Origin: Thermodesulfobacteriota bacterium
GTDB taxonomy: Bacteria; Desulfobacterota; GWC2-55-46
Direction: 5' to 3'
NCBI GenBank assembly: GCA_030583865.1
Contig: CP129479.1
Location: 1,698,819 to 1,762,818 of the forward strand
DNA: 64,000 nucleotides
Of the stretch, positions 7,334 to 17,125 are shown one piece after another. The position numbers and the translations under genes are program-made. Positions within the stretch are counted from its first letter, which is position 1, and each line of letters starts with the position of its first letter. The notes under the pieces were generated by a model. It saw only the letters and a program-made list of their open reading frames with translations, was not told where the DNA came from and did no database searches.

Positions 7334-8455
7334 TCAGAGCGCCCGCTTGAATATCAGGAGGCCGGACGAGATGGATATGACGGCGAATACCGCAAGGAAG
7401 ATTATGTCGTACTGCACGGCCGCGAGCCCCGCGCCCTTGAAAAGGAGGGCCCGGATCGCGTGGACGGAGTATGTCTCTGGGTTCGCCATCGCGAAGGCCC
7501 GGAGCCACCCTGGAAAGCTCTCCACGGGATATATGGCGCCGCTCGGAAAGAAGAGTATGACGTTAAGGAAGCCGCCGAGCACGCCGACGATCCTCGGGTG
7601 GTTTATCCGGCCCATTATCATGAACATGAGCCCCTGCAGGCCGAGCGTCGAGAGGACGATAACGAGCATGAGGAGGAAGAGCGAGCCCGGCGTGAGCATG
7701 CTCCAGAGATGGATGCCCGAGATAAGGGACCCGATAAACAGTACCAGCACGGCGAGGACGGTCGTTATAAGAAGCCCGCTCGCGATAAGCCCCATGACTA
7801 TGTCGCCCTTGGTAAGGGGCGTGAGGAAATAGCTCTCCTCGATGCCGAGGAACTTGTCCATGACCATGTTGAACGCGCCCGTCGTCATCGCGCCCAGGAA
7901 TATGGCCATTATTACGACGCCCGGGAGTAGCGACTGGTCGTAGTCGACCTTCCTGTAGAGCTCCATGTCCCGGAGCACTGGGCGCGACCTCTCCTCCCGT
8001 ATGGGGATGAACTCTTCTCCAAGCGAAGGGAGGGCCGAGGAGACTGCCATGCGTATGGCGTTGGCGGATATGGCCTCGGTATTGTCGAGGTAAAGGCCGA
8101 GCTCGGGCCAGGCCCCCCTTATGGACCTTCTCGTAAAGTCCGGCGGTATGACCATCACGCCTTTATAGTCCCCTTCCCTAAGCCCCCGCATGGCCTCGCC
8201 CTGGTCAGCGACCATTCTCACCTCGATGGTAGCCGGCCCGGCCTCTATCGCGCGAAGGAGGTCCATGACGCTCTCGGCCCTGGGCCCGTTGTCCTGGTCG
8301 ACGACCGCAAGGGGCAGGCGCTTGAGCTCGCCCTGGAAGGAATGGCCGAGCACAAGGAGGTAGATTATCGGCATAAGGAGGCTCATGGCCACCACGAGCG
8401 GGTTTCTTATGAACTTCCTCAAGTCCCTTTCGAATATGGCGATAAAGCGGTTCAA
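7334..8455 (-). CDS. ABC-2 type transporter permease
   Basis: A 373-residue membrane subunit. There is one N-terminal transmembrane helix (LVVAMSLLMPIIYLLVLG), a large periplasmic domain, then five further helices between about residues 185 and 370. This is the layout of YbhS/YhhJ-type ABC-2 permeases that work with an ATPase and an HlyD-like adaptor. It is the last gene of a three-gene operon. Its start lies 3 bp after the ATPase stop. Only one permease is present where some related systems have two, so it probably homodimerises. Confidence 0.88.
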   Translation of the reverse strand: MNRFIAIFERDLRKFIRNPLVVAMSLLMPIIYLLVLGHSFQGELKRLPLAVVDQDNGPRAESVMDLLRAIEAGPATIEVRMVADQGEAMRGLREGDYKGVMVIPPDFTRRSIRGAWPELGLYLDNTEAISANAIRMAVSSALPSLGEEFIPIREERSRPVLRDMELYRKVDYDQSLLPGVVIMAIFLGAMTTGAFNMVMDKFLGIEESYFLTPLTKGDIVMGLIASGLLITTVLAVLVLFIGSLISGIHLWSMLTPGSLFLLMLVIVLSTLGLQGLMFMIMGRINHPRIVGVLGGFLNVILFFPSGAIYPVESFPGWLRAFAMANPETYSVHAIRALLFKGAGLAAVQYDIIFLAVFAVISISSGLLIFKRAL

Positions 8456-8458
8456 CCC

Positions 8459-9463
8459 CTATCTCCCCCACTTCGTCGGGATGCCCGCGCCGAGGAGGAA
8501 GCTCACCTTCCTCGCCTCCTCCTCGCGTATGGGCCTTCCGGTATAGTGGATAAAGACGTCCTCAAGCGTCTGCTCCTTGAGAGTGACCCTTGAAACCCTG
8601 CCCCCCAGGGCCCTGAGCGCTTCCACGGCCTCGGGGATTATCTCCGCGCCCTTGTCGGAGGAAAGGATGATGCTCTCTCCGCTATAGTCAGCGGAGGCCG
8701 CGCCGGGGACCGCCTTCACGCGCTCTGCGGCCTTTTCCATGTCAATGCCGCTTACGACAAGCTCGACCCTGTCCTTCTGCGGAATTGCCCACTTGAGCCC
8801 CGGCACTGTATCGAGCGCGACTATCTTCCCGTAGTCGATTATGGCCACGTGGTCGCAGAGCGTCTCGGCCTCTTCCATGTAGTGCGTCGTAAGGAGAATC
8901 GTCAGCCTGTCCGCCTTCCTGAAGTTGTCGAGGAGCTCCCAGACCACGTGCCTTGACTGCGGGTCGAGGCCTATGGTCGGCTCGTCGAGTATCAGTAGCG
9001 AGGGCCTGTGCACAAGCCCCCTCGCGATCTCGAGCCTCCGCCTCATGCCGCCCGAATACGTCGCGACGAGGTCGCCCGCCCTCTCCTTCAAGCCGACCAT
9101 CGAAAGGAGCTCATCCGCCCTTTCCCTCCGCTCGGCCCTGGGTATCCCGTAGAACCGGGCGTATATGTCCATTGTCTCGTAGCCTGTAAGGTCGAGGTCG
9201 CTCGTCATTGCCTGCGGCACGACTCCTATTTCCGCCCGGACAGCCGATGGCTCGCGGACCACGTCCCTGCCCATGACCCTTGCCGAGCCGGAGGTCGGCC
9301 TTATGAGGGTGGTGAGTATCCTTATTAGAGTAGTCTTCCCCGCGCCGTTCGGGCCCAGAAGGCCGAAGAAGTCGCCCTCTGGTATAGTAAGGCCAACGCC
9401 GTCGAGGGCCTTGACATCCCCGTAGCTCTTTGAAAGGTCTTTTGTCTCTACAGCGGCTCTCAT
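8459..9463 (-). CDS. ABC transporter ATPase (DrrA/YbhF-like)
   Basis: A 334-residue nucleotide-binding subunit. Walker A is GPNGAGKTT, the signature motif is YSGGMRRRLE, Walker B is LLILDEPTIGLD and the switch His is in LTTHYMEEAE. The roughly 100-residue C-terminal extension is typical of DrrA-type drug-export ATPases, including the TLEDVFIHYTGR end motif. It powers export through the adjacent ABC-2 permease. Its start overlaps the adaptor stop by 4 bp, indicating translational coupling. Confidence 0.92.
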   Translation of the reverse strand: MRAAVETKDLSKSYGDVKALDGVGLTIPEGDFFGLLGPNGAGKTTLIRILTTLIRPTSGSARVMGRDVVREPSAVRAEIGVVPQAMTSDLDLTGYETMDIYARFYGIPRAERRERADELLSMVGLKERAGDLVATYSGGMRRRLEIARGLVHRPSLLILDEPTIGLDPQSRHVVWELLDNFRKADRLTILLTTHYMEEAETLCDHVAIIDYGKIVALDTVPGLKWAIPQKDRVELVVSGIDMEKAAERVKAVPGAASADYSGESIILSSDKGAEIIPEAVEALRALGGRVSRVTLKEQTLEDVFIHYTGRPIREEEARKVSFLLGAGIPTKWGR

Positions 9464-10515
9464 CTCTCGGCCCTGCCGAAATATATCCTTGCCACTACGG
9501 TCATGCCGGGCTTGATAACGCCGCCGGTATCGCCCAGCGCTATCCTTACCCTGAAGGTCTTAATGTCCAGGCGGCCCCTGGTCACGTCCCTCTGGGTCGC
9601 GAAGCCGCCGAGCTGGCCTATTTCGGCCACCTCGCCGGTAAAGGTCCTTTCGCCGCCTATGGGCGTCACCTCGGCCCTGCCGCCGACCACTATCTCCTGT
9701 ATGCCGGTCTCGGGTATGTCCACGCGCGCCCAGATGTCGTCAGGGTCGTAAATCGCATATATCACATCGCCGGGGTTCGCGTATTCCCCTGCCTCGAAAG
9801 CCTTGTACGAGATTATCCCGCTTATCGGGGAGGTCAAAACCGCGTCCTCGAGGCGCGCCTCGAGCGCGCGCACCTCTGCCTCTGCCTGGCCGAGCCTTGC
9901 CCTGGAAGCGGCGATCCTGGCCTCGGCGGCCCTGATGCGGACCGCCGCGTTCCGAAGGTCCGCCTCCGAGCTCCTCTGCCTAGACCTTGCGCTCTCAAGG
10001 AGCGCCCGGCTCGAATCGTATGCGGCCCTTGCCCCGTCCAGTTCCCTTCTGGAGACGAAGCCCCGGCTAAAAAGCCCCTCGGCCCTTTCGAAGTTCTCGC
10101 CGGCCTCCTGAAGGCGCGCGCTTGCGGCCTCGGCCTCGGCCCGGAGCGCCTCGGCCTCGTGCGCCGCCGCTTCCCTCTCTACCCTGGCGTTATCGAGAGC
10201 AGACCTGGCCTCTTCTATCGCCTCCCTCTCCGCGGCGGCTGCGGCCCTCCCTTGCTCGACCCTGGCCAGAAGCTCCCTTTCATCGAGCCTCGCGGCGACA
10301 GCGCCCTTTTCTATCCGCTCTCCCTCCCTGCAGCAGAGCCAGTCGATACGCCCGGGTATTTTAGGCGCGAGGTCTACTTCGGTCGCTTCCGCCACCCCTG
10401 CCGTCTCTACGAAACCCGGAGGGGACTTCGGGCTCAAATAAAAGAAATACGCGGCAAACGCAACTGCCAGCAGAAATACGAATATCGCCAGGGACTTGAG
10501 TCTCTTTAGAGCCAT
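9460..10515 (-). CDS. HlyD-family membrane fusion protein
   Basis: A 351-residue periplasmic adaptor. A single N-terminal membrane anchor (LAIFVFLLAVAFAAYFFYL) is followed by the first biotinyl-lipoyl half (KIPGRIDWLCCREGERIEKG), a long Ala/Arg/Glu-rich alpha-helical hairpin (about residues 80-220), the second lipoyl half (LTSPISGIISYKAFEAGEYANPG) and a beta-barrel domain. It links the ABC pump to an outer-membrane channel, which is not encoded here. It is the first gene of the operon. Its GC-rich helical region gives long open frames on the other strand, which are not genes. Confidence 0.9.
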   Translation of the reverse strand: MALKRLKSLAIFVFLLAVAFAAYFFYLSPKSPPGFVETAGVAEATEVDLAPKIPGRIDWLCCREGERIEKGAVAARLDERELLARVEQGRAAAAAEREAIEEARSALDNARVEREAAAHEAEALRAEAEAASARLQEAGENFERAEGLFSRGFVSRRELDGARAAYDSSRALLESARSRQRSSEADLRNAAVRIRAAEARIAASRARLGQAEAEVRALEARLEDAVLTSPISGIISYKAFEAGEYANPGDVIYAIYDPDDIWARVDIPETGIQEIVVGGRAEVTPIGGERTFTGEVAEIGQLGGFATQRDVTRGRLDIKTFRVRIALGDTGGVIKPGMTVVARIYFGRAER

Positions 10516-10781
10516 TACGAAGCTCCACGATTTTTCTGTAAGCTTAACAGAATAAGCCTGATATTACCATGCACCAGCATTGATTGTTACAAGGCGGAGC
10601 AGAGGAAACTAATCCTCCGGGGGCCCGGCAGGTTAGAAGGAGAGCTGTCTTGCAGGTTTAAGGGGACTTAAAAAGGAAACCGCCGGCATGCGCGAAAAAA
10701 ACCGGCGGTGAAATCACCTGCATTTGAATACGGACGGACTAATCGGATTTGCCTCCGAAGGAGGCCTGGACCCCTCTGCTT

Positions 10782-11204
10782 CTAGCCATTTGCCTTCTCG
10801 GCGTTTGCCACTATCATCCCGCCTATCTCGATGCCGCCCTCCTGCGCGGCCTTGACCGAGGCATGGTCCCAGTCCTGGCCGTCCTGCCTCCAGACGGCGT
10901 TAAAGACCATCCGCTCGCCGCCCGCGAGCATCTCAAGGGGCGGGCTTTTGGTCTTGTACCTCGGGACGAAAAGGAGGCTTTTGAAGACGGAATCGCCGTA
11001 TTTTATGGGAGTGCATGCGGCCACGAACCAGTGCTCTGTAAGCACCTCAACGGTCTTTGCGCCGGCTATCATGTCAGCGGCCCTGGGCATGGCCTCGACC
11101 TCCCTTGAGCCGCTCAAGCCGTCAACGACCGTCGCTGTAAACCTGTTTGTCCCGTCGCCCGAGTCGAAACCACGCGGCTCGCCGACCTGGATCGCCAATT
11201 TCAT
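10782..11204 (-). CDS. Hypothetical protein, 140 aa
   Basis: I do not recognise a family. The protein is soluble, without signal peptide or membrane segment. It begins with a beta-rich MKLAIQVGEPRGFDSGDGTNRF and includes FVAACTPIKYGDSVFKSLLFVPRYK. The ATG at 11202-11204 has a GAGGAG ribosome-binding site at normal spacing, and codon use matches the neighbours, so it is probably real. It stands alone between the export operon and the transglycosylase gene. The stretch 10516-10781 upstream of the adaptor gene holds one imperfect hairpin (ACCGCCGG...CCGGCGGT, 10675-10710) and nothing else I can name. Confidence 0.7.
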   Translation of the reverse strand: MKLAIQVGEPRGFDSGDGTNRFTATVVDGLSGSREVEAMPRAADMIAGAKTVEVLTEHWFVAACTPIKYGDSVFKSLLFVPRYKTKSPPLEMLAGGERMVFNAVWRQDGQDWDHASVKAAQEGGIEIGGMIVANAEKANG

Positions 11205-11279
11205 CAGCCACTCCTCTGCCCTTTTTTTATCAGTTCATGTTATAACACCGGGCGCTCAGGTTGCAAATGAAAAAAATGC

Positions 11280-11882
11280 TCAGCTATAGCGGCCCAGCGC
11301 GGCCTTTACCTTTACGATGTAGTTCTCGCCGCTCACCGGAAGGTTGCCCCTGTAATACCTGGCTATGCCTTCGTCGAAGCCCCAGCGCCGTATGTTCTCG
11401 GCAAGTATCCGGCACCCCGCGTTTATGTTATTGTCTATGTCGAAGAGCGTGCCATGCACTCCCAGCTCCTTTTTCCAGAACGGCATAACCTGCATGAGGC
11501 CCTGCGCCCCCTTGCTGCTCACCGCAAACGGGTTGCCGCTGGATTCGACTTTTATTATCGCGGCGACGAGGCCGGGCTCAAGCCCGTACCGGCTGCTGTA
11601 GCGAAGGAGCGCCCTCACGATCTCGCCGGCTTCCCGATCGGTGAGCCGCGGGTTCATCGCCGAGATCAGCCCCTGCCAGTACGCGCTGTCCGCATCGAGC
11701 CGCCCTTCGTGGCCGTAAAGCCCTTCTGAAGGCGCATCGTCGAACGGCCCGCTTCCGGTGTGCCGCTCAAAGGCCGCGCTCGTCGCGAGCCAGAACGGCA
11801 GAAAAACGGCCAGGCAGAAGAAGAAAGAGGAATAGCCGCCTGAGCGCCTCTTCAAGGCCAAACAATCTCCCCTTGGCTCCAT
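11280..11882 (-). CDS. Lytic transglycosylase, SLT domain
   Basis: A 200-residue exported or membrane-anchored murein enzyme. There is a hydrophobic N-terminal segment (FFFCLAVFLPFWLATSAAF), a roughly 40-residue linker, then an SLT/Goose-lysozyme-like domain from about residue 80. The catalytic Glu lies in IIKVESSGNPFAVS, followed by the GAQGLMQVMP motif and the late NINAGCRILAENI and ENYIVKVKAALGRY blocks. It cleaves the glycan strands of peptidoglycan to 1,6-anhydro ends. It is small for the family and carries no accessory domain. AGGAGG precedes the ATG at 11880-11882. Confidence 0.88.
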   Translation of the reverse strand: MEPRGDCLALKRRSGGYSSFFFCLAVFLPFWLATSAAFERHTGSGPFDDAPSEGLYGHEGRLDADSAYWQGLISAMNPRLTDREAGEIVRALLRYSSRYGLEPGLVAAIIKVESSGNPFAVSSKGAQGLMQVMPFWKKELGVHGTLFDIDNNINAGCRILAENIRRWGFDEGIARYYRGNLPVSGENYIVKVKAALGRYS

Positions 11883-12084
11883 CGGTCATCCTCCTTTTCC
11901 GGCAGAGTTGAAAAACTCCATCGCAGCGCATCGCCGCCGGGCAACATGCCTCTAAAGACGGGCTTTCATCCGGCCCCATAAAGTATAGCCGGGGTTTCCA
12001 GTTTCTGCAGAAGTACGGACGGGATTGACTTGCGCCTCGAGGCCTTCCTGCTATCCTTTTATGTGACCGGAGGAGGAATATCGG

Positions 12085-12702
12085 ATGCGCAAACAGACCA
12101 GGGCAGCAGTTTTCGCGGCCCTTCTCGCGATTTTGGGAGCCGTTGCGGGCTTAAGTCACGCCGGAGCAGCGGAGCCCGGGTATTCCTTCAGCGTAAAGAC
12201 GGCGATGGACACCGTCTCCCGCTGGCCCGACGCTTCCAGGGGAGCCGCAATGGAGATGATAGGGAAGTACGGCGCCCCTGACGGCTTGACAGTCGAGATT
12301 ATTTACTGGAGGAACAGGGGCGAATGGCTTGAGATTACGGTAAGGAGAACGGGGGCGCCCCATAATTTCCCGGCGCCCCACGAGGACGTGCTCGAGCAGG
12401 TCGTGGCCTATGAGGTACCGCCGGGGAGGCATAACGACCTCGCCGTATTCGACGGAAGCGTCGTCGCCGAGCGCACGAGAGGGACCCTCTCTGCCCGGTG
12501 CCGGAGCGAGGCCATGAACTATGCGGCCCTCAACCTCGCGCACGAAATCATAACCGAGGGCATGAGCATAGAGGCCGCAAGGGAGAGCTTCGCCGCGATA
12601 ATGCGCGGCCATGCGGAGGGGAGGGAGCACAGGTATACGCGCGGCCTGCAGTTCCGGCTGGAGATACCTGAAGATACAAGGGACCCGGACTTCGCCTTTT
12701 GA
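12085..12702 (+). CDS. Exported hypothetical protein, 205 aa
   Basis: A signal peptide is clear: MRKQTR, then AAVFAALLAILGAVAGLSHAGAA with an AxA-type cleavage site near residue 29. The mature part (about 176 residues) has no family I can name. It includes SWP.ASRGAAMEMIGKYGAPDGLT, a pattern seen in periplasmic proteins of the type that modulate envelope or lipoprotein assembly, but this is weak. The start has GGAGGAGG upstream. It stands alone, divergent from the transglycosylase gene and convergent with the hybrid kinase gene. Confidence 0.75.
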   Translation: MRKQTRAAVFAALLAILGAVAGLSHAGAAEPGYSFSVKTAMDTVSRWPDASRGAAMEMIGKYGAPDGLTVEIIYWRNRGEWLEITVRRTGAPHNFPAPHEDVLEQVVAYEVPPGRHNDLAVFDGSVVAERTRGTLSARCRSEAMNYAALNLAHEIITEGMSIEAARESFAAIMRGHAEGREHRYTRGLQFRLEIPEDTRDPDFAF

Positions 12703-12754
12703 GGCCAGATTTGAATCGGGATCATCCGCCCCCCCCCGTTTCAGTCAGGGACGG

Positions 12755-15016
12755 TCATTCCTCCCCACCAGGCCCAGCCGTCAGGAACTTTCCCACCAGC
12801 GCCATCATCTCCCTTGCCTTGTACGGCTTGGAGATGACGCCTGAGAAGCCGAACTTGCCGTAGTCGGACATGACAGGGTCGTCGGAGTAGCCGCTTGATA
12901 CTATAACCCTGGCCGCCGGGTCTATCTCGAGGACGCGGCGGACAGCCTCCTTCCCGCCCATGCCTGCAGGGATGGTAAGGTCCATTATCACGAGGTCGAA
13001 GCCCCTGCCCCCCGACCTGGCCTCCTTGAAAAGCGCGACCGCCTCGGCCCCGTCCCTTGCCGATTCCACCTCGCACTCCATGCCCTTAAGCATCTCGCCC
13101 AGGGCTTCCCTGATGGTCTCGTCGTCGTCCATGACCAGGACCCTGCCCTTATGCGAAGGCGCCGGGAACGGATCCATCTCCATATACGCGCCCGCGTCGG
13201 GTGACGCCGGGAGGTAGACGGAGAAGGCCGAGCCCTTTCCCGGCGCTGACTCAACCTCTATGAAGCCCCCGTGGTCCCTTACTACCGAATACGCGGCGGC
13301 AAGGCCTAGCCCGCTCCCGCCTTCCTTCGTCGTGTAGTAAGGGTCGAAGACCTTTTCCACGTCCGCATCCGGTATTCCCGCGCCATTGTCTTCCACGCGG
13401 ATGCACACGTGCGGCGGGCCGAGAGGACGGTCCTTGGCGGACGAGGCGTTGAACGCGCTCACCTTTATCACTCCCCCGGAAGGCATGGCCTCGTCGGCGT
13501 TGACGATTATGTTCTGGATGGCCTGGGAGAGCATTCCCTCGTCCGCCTCTATCGGCAGGAGGCCGGGGGCTATCGAGAACTCGCATTTCGATTTGGAGCC
13601 AGTGGTAACGAACGAACACCAGTCGGCTATTACGTTTTCAAGGAAGAGCATGCTCTTTACCGGCGCCCCTCCCTTTGAGAACGTCAGGAACTGGCGCACC
13701 AGCCGCTTGGCCTCGTTGCAGGCCTTCTCCGCTTCCCTTAGCCGCCCGGACACCTTCTCGTCAGGCCCGTAAAAGAGCGCGAGCGAGACGTTCCCGATTA
13801 TCCCGGTGAGGAGGTTATTGAAGTCGTGGGCTATGCCGCCGGCGAGCCTGCCGAGGGATTCGAGCTTCTGCGACTTGATAAACTCGGCCTCAAGCCCCTT
13901 CCTCAGGGTGATGTCCTTGACCGTGGCGCAGTAATTGAGGATGTTGCCCTTCTGGTCGGTTATGACGTAAGGGCTTATGATGACCGGGAAGAGGCTTCCG
14001 TCCTTTCTCCTGAAGACGAACTCATGGTCGCCCTCTTTCCCGGCTTCAAGGTCCGAAAAGGCCGCCTCAATCCTGGGCAGCTCCTCCTCGGGCCAGTAAG
14101 GCATCGGGGCTTTTCTACCGGCAAGCTCGTCTTTCTTAAATCCGACCATATTGAAAAAGGCCGGGTTCCCGTCCACGAACCTCCGTTCGCCGTCGAACAT
14201 GCTGAAGCCGTCGTGCATGGACCTTATGAGGCTCTCGGTGCGGCTCTTGCTGTCGATGAGGGCCTTTTCGTATTCAACCCTGTCGCTTATGTCCCTGAAG
14301 ATGCCGAGTATGCGCCCGCCCTCTCCGAACGAGAGCGGGGCCGCGCTTATACGGACGTTTACTATCGTGCCGTCCTTCCTTATTACCTCCCCGTCGTAGT
14401 CGGCGGCCCTGCCCTTTACCGAATGGGCGGCGAACTTGCCCCTGTATTCCTCGGCCTTTCCGGGAGGGTGGAGCTTCGACTGGTGCATCCCGATAAGCTC
14501 TTCCCTCGTCCTCCCGGTAAGGACCTCGGCCTCCTTGTTTGCGTCGACAAGGAATCCGGTCTCCATATCGGCGAGGAAGGCGGCGTCATTTAGGTTCTCG
14601 AAGAGGTGCCTGTACTTCTCCTCCGAGACCCGGAGACGCTCCTCCGCCATCCTGTAATCCGTTATGTCCCTGGCCATGACCACGGCCCCGGCTACGGTCC
14701 CGTCGTAGTCGAGATAGGGGTAGTACGTGACGTTCATGAACCTGCGGCCGGCGGCCCGGAAGGTGAACCATGCCCTGTAATTTATGACCTCTCCTGCAAA
14801 GCAGCGGTCCAGGTAGTCTTTTATGAAATTATTAAATACGGCATCACCGAGGAGCTCTGGGACCTTATGCCCTACGATCTCCTCCCTGCTCTTTCCGTGG
14901 GCCTTCAAATATGCGTAGCTTACTACAAGGTATTCGTAATTCCTGCCGACTATCGAGATATGGTCCGGGGAGGGGGAGATGAACCGCTCGTAAAACCTGA
15001 GGAATTCCTGTGGCAT
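12755..15016 (-). CDS. Hybrid sensor histidine kinase, PAS-PAS-PAS-HisKA-HATPase-REC
   Basis: 753 residues with no transmembrane segment, so probably a cytosolic sensor. Three PAS domains occupy about 1-120, 130-248 and 258-375. The second and third have PAC-type ends (GIFRDISDR, ATVKDITLR). HisKA has the phosphorylated H397 in GGIAHDFNNLL. The ATPase domain has N506, DNGAGIP (543-549) and GSGLGLA (567-573). A C-terminal receiver (625-745) has D630-D632, phosphoacceptor D679 and K730. The FNNLL form of the H-box is typical of kinases whose receiver relays internally or acts as a brake. No partner regulator is adjacent. The signal is unknown. Confidence 0.93.
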   Translation of the reverse strand: MPQEFLRFYERFISPSPDHISIVGRNYEYLVVSYAYLKAHGKSREEIVGHKVPELLGDAVFNNFIKDYLDRCFAGEVINYRAWFTFRAAGRRFMNVTYYPYLDYDGTVAGAVVMARDITDYRMAEERLRVSEEKYRHLFENLNDAAFLADMETGFLVDANKEAEVLTGRTREELIGMHQSKLHPPGKAEEYRGKFAAHSVKGRAADYDGEVIRKDGTIVNVRISAAPLSFGEGGRILGIFRDISDRVEYEKALIDSKSRTESLIRSMHDGFSMFDGERRFVDGNPAFFNMVGFKKDELAGRKAPMPYWPEEELPRIEAAFSDLEAGKEGDHEFVFRRKDGSLFPVIISPYVITDQKGNILNYCATVKDITLRKGLEAEFIKSQKLESLGRLAGGIAHDFNNLLTGIIGNVSLALFYGPDEKVSGRLREAEKACNEAKRLVRQFLTFSKGGAPVKSMLFLENVIADWCSFVTTGSKSKCEFSIAPGLLPIEADEGMLSQAIQNIIVNADEAMPSGGVIKVSAFNASSAKDRPLGPPHVCIRVEDNGAGIPDADVEKVFDPYYTTKEGGSGLGLAAAYSVVRDHGGFIEVESAPGKGSAFSVYLPASPDAGAYMEMDPFPAPSHKGRVLVMDDDETIREALGEMLKGMECEVESARDGAEAVALFKEARSGGRGFDLVIMDLTIPAGMGGKEAVRRVLEIDPAARVIVSSGYSDDPVMSDYGKFGFSGVISKPYKAREMMALVGKFLTAGPGGEE

Positions 15017-15221
15017 ACGGCTTCTCCTGATGGCTTTTGGAAGGGATGGGCACCACAGTTTTTAAAGCGCTGGCGCACCCTGTTGGCACCATCCCGGGAC
15101 AGGAAGCAACCCCCATCCAGCGCTGAAATTATATCACAAACGTAACCACCCTGTCATCCGATAAAGGCCCTGGGCGGGCGCAGCGCCCCGGGACTTCGGC
15201 TATAATCGCAAATAGGTAAAA

Positions 15222-16427
15222 ATGCCAGAAGACATATCAAAACTCAGGATCGAGAAGAGTCCAGGAAAGGGGTACAGGAGAAGAAAATGGAGGCCTGCAT
15301 ACTGGGGGGCCGCCCTTTTACTACTCTTCCTCTCCGGCTACCTGGCCTTTCGCACCCTGAGCGTTACACAGGTAAGGGCGGCGGAGGTGTCCGTCACGTA
15401 CCCTTCAGAAGGCCTTACCGTCCTTAACGCGAGCGGCTATGTCGAGGCCGAACGGAAGGCCGCGCTCTCCTCCAAGATAACGGGAAGGCTCGTATGGCTC
15501 GGGGTCGAGGAAGGGAGCCCCGTCGAGAAGGGACAGATCGTCGCGCGCCTTGAAAGCGCCGACCTCGAGGCCGCGCTCGACGAGGCAAGGGCCTCTCTCA
15601 GGGCCTCCAGGGACAACATGGAGGCCGCAAGGGCCGAGCTCGATGACGCAAGGAGCGACTACCGGAGGAAAAAAGAGCTTATGGATATGGAGTTCATAGC
15701 CCGAAGCGTCTTCGATGCCGCGGGTGCGAGGCTCAAGAAAGCGGAGGCCGCTTTCGAGGCGGCCAGGGCGGGGGTGCGGGCTGCCGAGGCCGCTGAGCGG
15801 GGCGCAAGCGCCTCGCTCGGCTTCACGGAAATAAGGGCCCCCTTCAGCGGGGTCGTCCTCACAAAGAACGCGGACATTGGCGATATCGTCACCCCGGTCG
15901 GAGCCGCGGCTGACGCCAAGGCGGCCGTGGTTACGGTCGCGGACATGGATACGCTCTACGTCGAGGCCGACATATCCGAGGCGAATATCGGGAAGGTATA
16001 CGCCGGAATGCCGTGCGAGATCGAGCTGGATTCGTCGCCCGGCGAAAAGAGGAGGGGGAGCGTCCACATGATAGTGCCAACAGCCGACAGGACCAAGGCC
16101 TCCGTAATGGTAAAGGTCCGGTTCCTTGACGGCACCGAGAGGGTGCTTCCCGAGATGAGCGCCAAGGTGGCCTTCCTCTCAAGGGCACCTTCCCGGGAAG
16201 AGAACAAACCGCTGCCGACGGTTCCCGGCCAGTCGATAGTCTCCGAGGAGGGCCGGGATTTCGTCTTTATAATCGACGGCGAAAGGGCAGGGAAAAAAGA
16301 GGTGCGGACAGGGAAACGGATAGGAGAGGCGATCGAGGTATCGGGAGTGGAGCCCGGGACGAGGATAGTCCTCGCCCCTCCCGAAGGCCTCGAAGACGGC
16401 TCGAAGATAGAGGTCATAGAGGAATAA
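15222..16427 (+). CDS. RND/MacA-type membrane fusion protein
   Basis: A 401-residue periplasmic adaptor. The membrane anchor is at about residues 27-44 (GAALLLLFLSGYLAFRTL). Two lipoyl half-motifs (SSKITGRLVWLGVEEGSPVEKG and the later EIRAPFSGVVLTKNADIGD) flank an Ala/Glu/Arg-rich helical hairpin, followed by barrel and membrane-proximal domains. It is the first gene of a MacAB-like export operon. Its stop overlaps the ATPase start by one base (TAATG). An extended -10-like GGCTATAATCG at 15199-15206 lies only 15 nt before the ATG, so the leader is very short or transcription begins further upstream. Confidence 0.9.
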   Translation: MPEDISKLRIEKSPGKGYRRRKWRPAYWGAALLLLFLSGYLAFRTLSVTQVRAAEVSVTYPSEGLTVLNASGYVEAERKAALSSKITGRLVWLGVEEGSPVEKGQIVARLESADLEAALDEARASLRASRDNMEAARAELDDARSDYRRKKELMDMEFIARSVFDAAGARLKKAEAAFEAARAGVRAAEAAERGASASLGFTEIRAPFSGVVLTKNADIGDIVTPVGAAADAKAAVVTVADMDTLYVEADISEANIGKVYAGMPCEIELDSSPGEKRRGSVHMIVPTADRTKASVMVKVRFLDGTERVLPEMSAKVAFLSRAPSREENKPLPTVPGQSIVSEEGRDFVFIIDGERAGKKEVRTGKRIGEAIEVSGVEPGTRIVLAPPEGLEDGSKIEVIEE

Positions 16428-17125
16428 TGGCAGGGGCAAAGGAAAGCCCGCTTGTGAGGATAAGGGGCCTTAACAAGTCTTACGCGCGGGGCAGCCGCGT
16501 TATCCCGGTCCTCCGGGACATAGACCTCGACATCGAAAATGCCGGGTTCATGGCGCTAATGGGCCCTTCGGGCTCGGGGAAGAGCACGCTCCTTAACCTC
16601 ATAGCCGGAATAGACAGGCCGGACAGCGGCACAATCGAAATCGGCGGCATAGAGACCACCTCTCTTGCCGAGTCCGAGCTCGCCTCCTGGCGCTCGGACC
16701 ACGTAGGCTTCATATTCCAGTTCTACAACCTCATGCCGGTCCTTACCGCCCTCGAAAACGTGGAGCTTCCGCTCCTTCTTAAGGACATGCCCCGGAAAGA
16801 AAGGCGCGAGAGGGCCGGAATGCTCCTCGGGCTCGTAGGCCTCTCCGAGCGCCTGGACCATTACCCCGGCGAGCTCTCGGGCGGGGAACAGCAGCGGGTC
16901 GCCATATCGAGGGCGATGGTCACGGACCCTACCATTCTCGTCGCGGACGAGCCGACCGGCGACCTTGACATGGAATCCGCGGAAGAGGTGCTGCGCTTAA
17001 TGGAGAGGCTGAACGTGGAATTCGGGAAGACCGTCATCCTGGTCACGCACGACCCCAAGGCCGCCGGGAAGGCGCGCACCGTTAGGCGCCTCGAAAAGGG
17101 TTACCTTAATGCCGCTGTTTTTTAA
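16427..17125 (+). CDS. ABC transporter ATPase (LolD/MacB type)
   Basis: A 232-residue ATPase of the MacB/LolD/FtsE class. Walker A is GPSGSGKST, the Q-loop region is FIFQFYNLMPVLTALENVELP (hallmark of this class), the signature is LSGGEQQRVAISRA, Walker B is ILVADEPTGDLD and the switch His is in VTHD. It drives the two FtsX-like permeases encoded downstream, which suggests mechanotransmission-type export or lipoprotein handling rather than import. Its 3' end overlaps the next gene by 17 bp. Confidence 0.93.
   Translation: MAGAKESPLVRIRGLNKSYARGSRVIPVLRDIDLDIENAGFMALMGPSGSGKSTLLNLIAGIDRPDSGTIEIGGIETTSLAESELASWRSDHVGFIFQFYNLMPVLTALENVELPLLLKDMPRKERRERAGMLLGLVGLSERLDHYPGELSGGEQQRVAISRAMVTDPTILVADEPTGDLDMESAEEVLRLMERLNVEFGKTVILVTHDPKAAGKARTVRRLEKGYLNAAVF

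Noticed and set aside
9430-10509. Long open frame on the plus strand through the HlyD gene
   Set aside because: It is an exact antisense of the GC-rich helical-hairpin coding region, has no ribosome-binding site and reads as low-complexity Pro/Arg/Gly. The minus-strand gene has clear domains.
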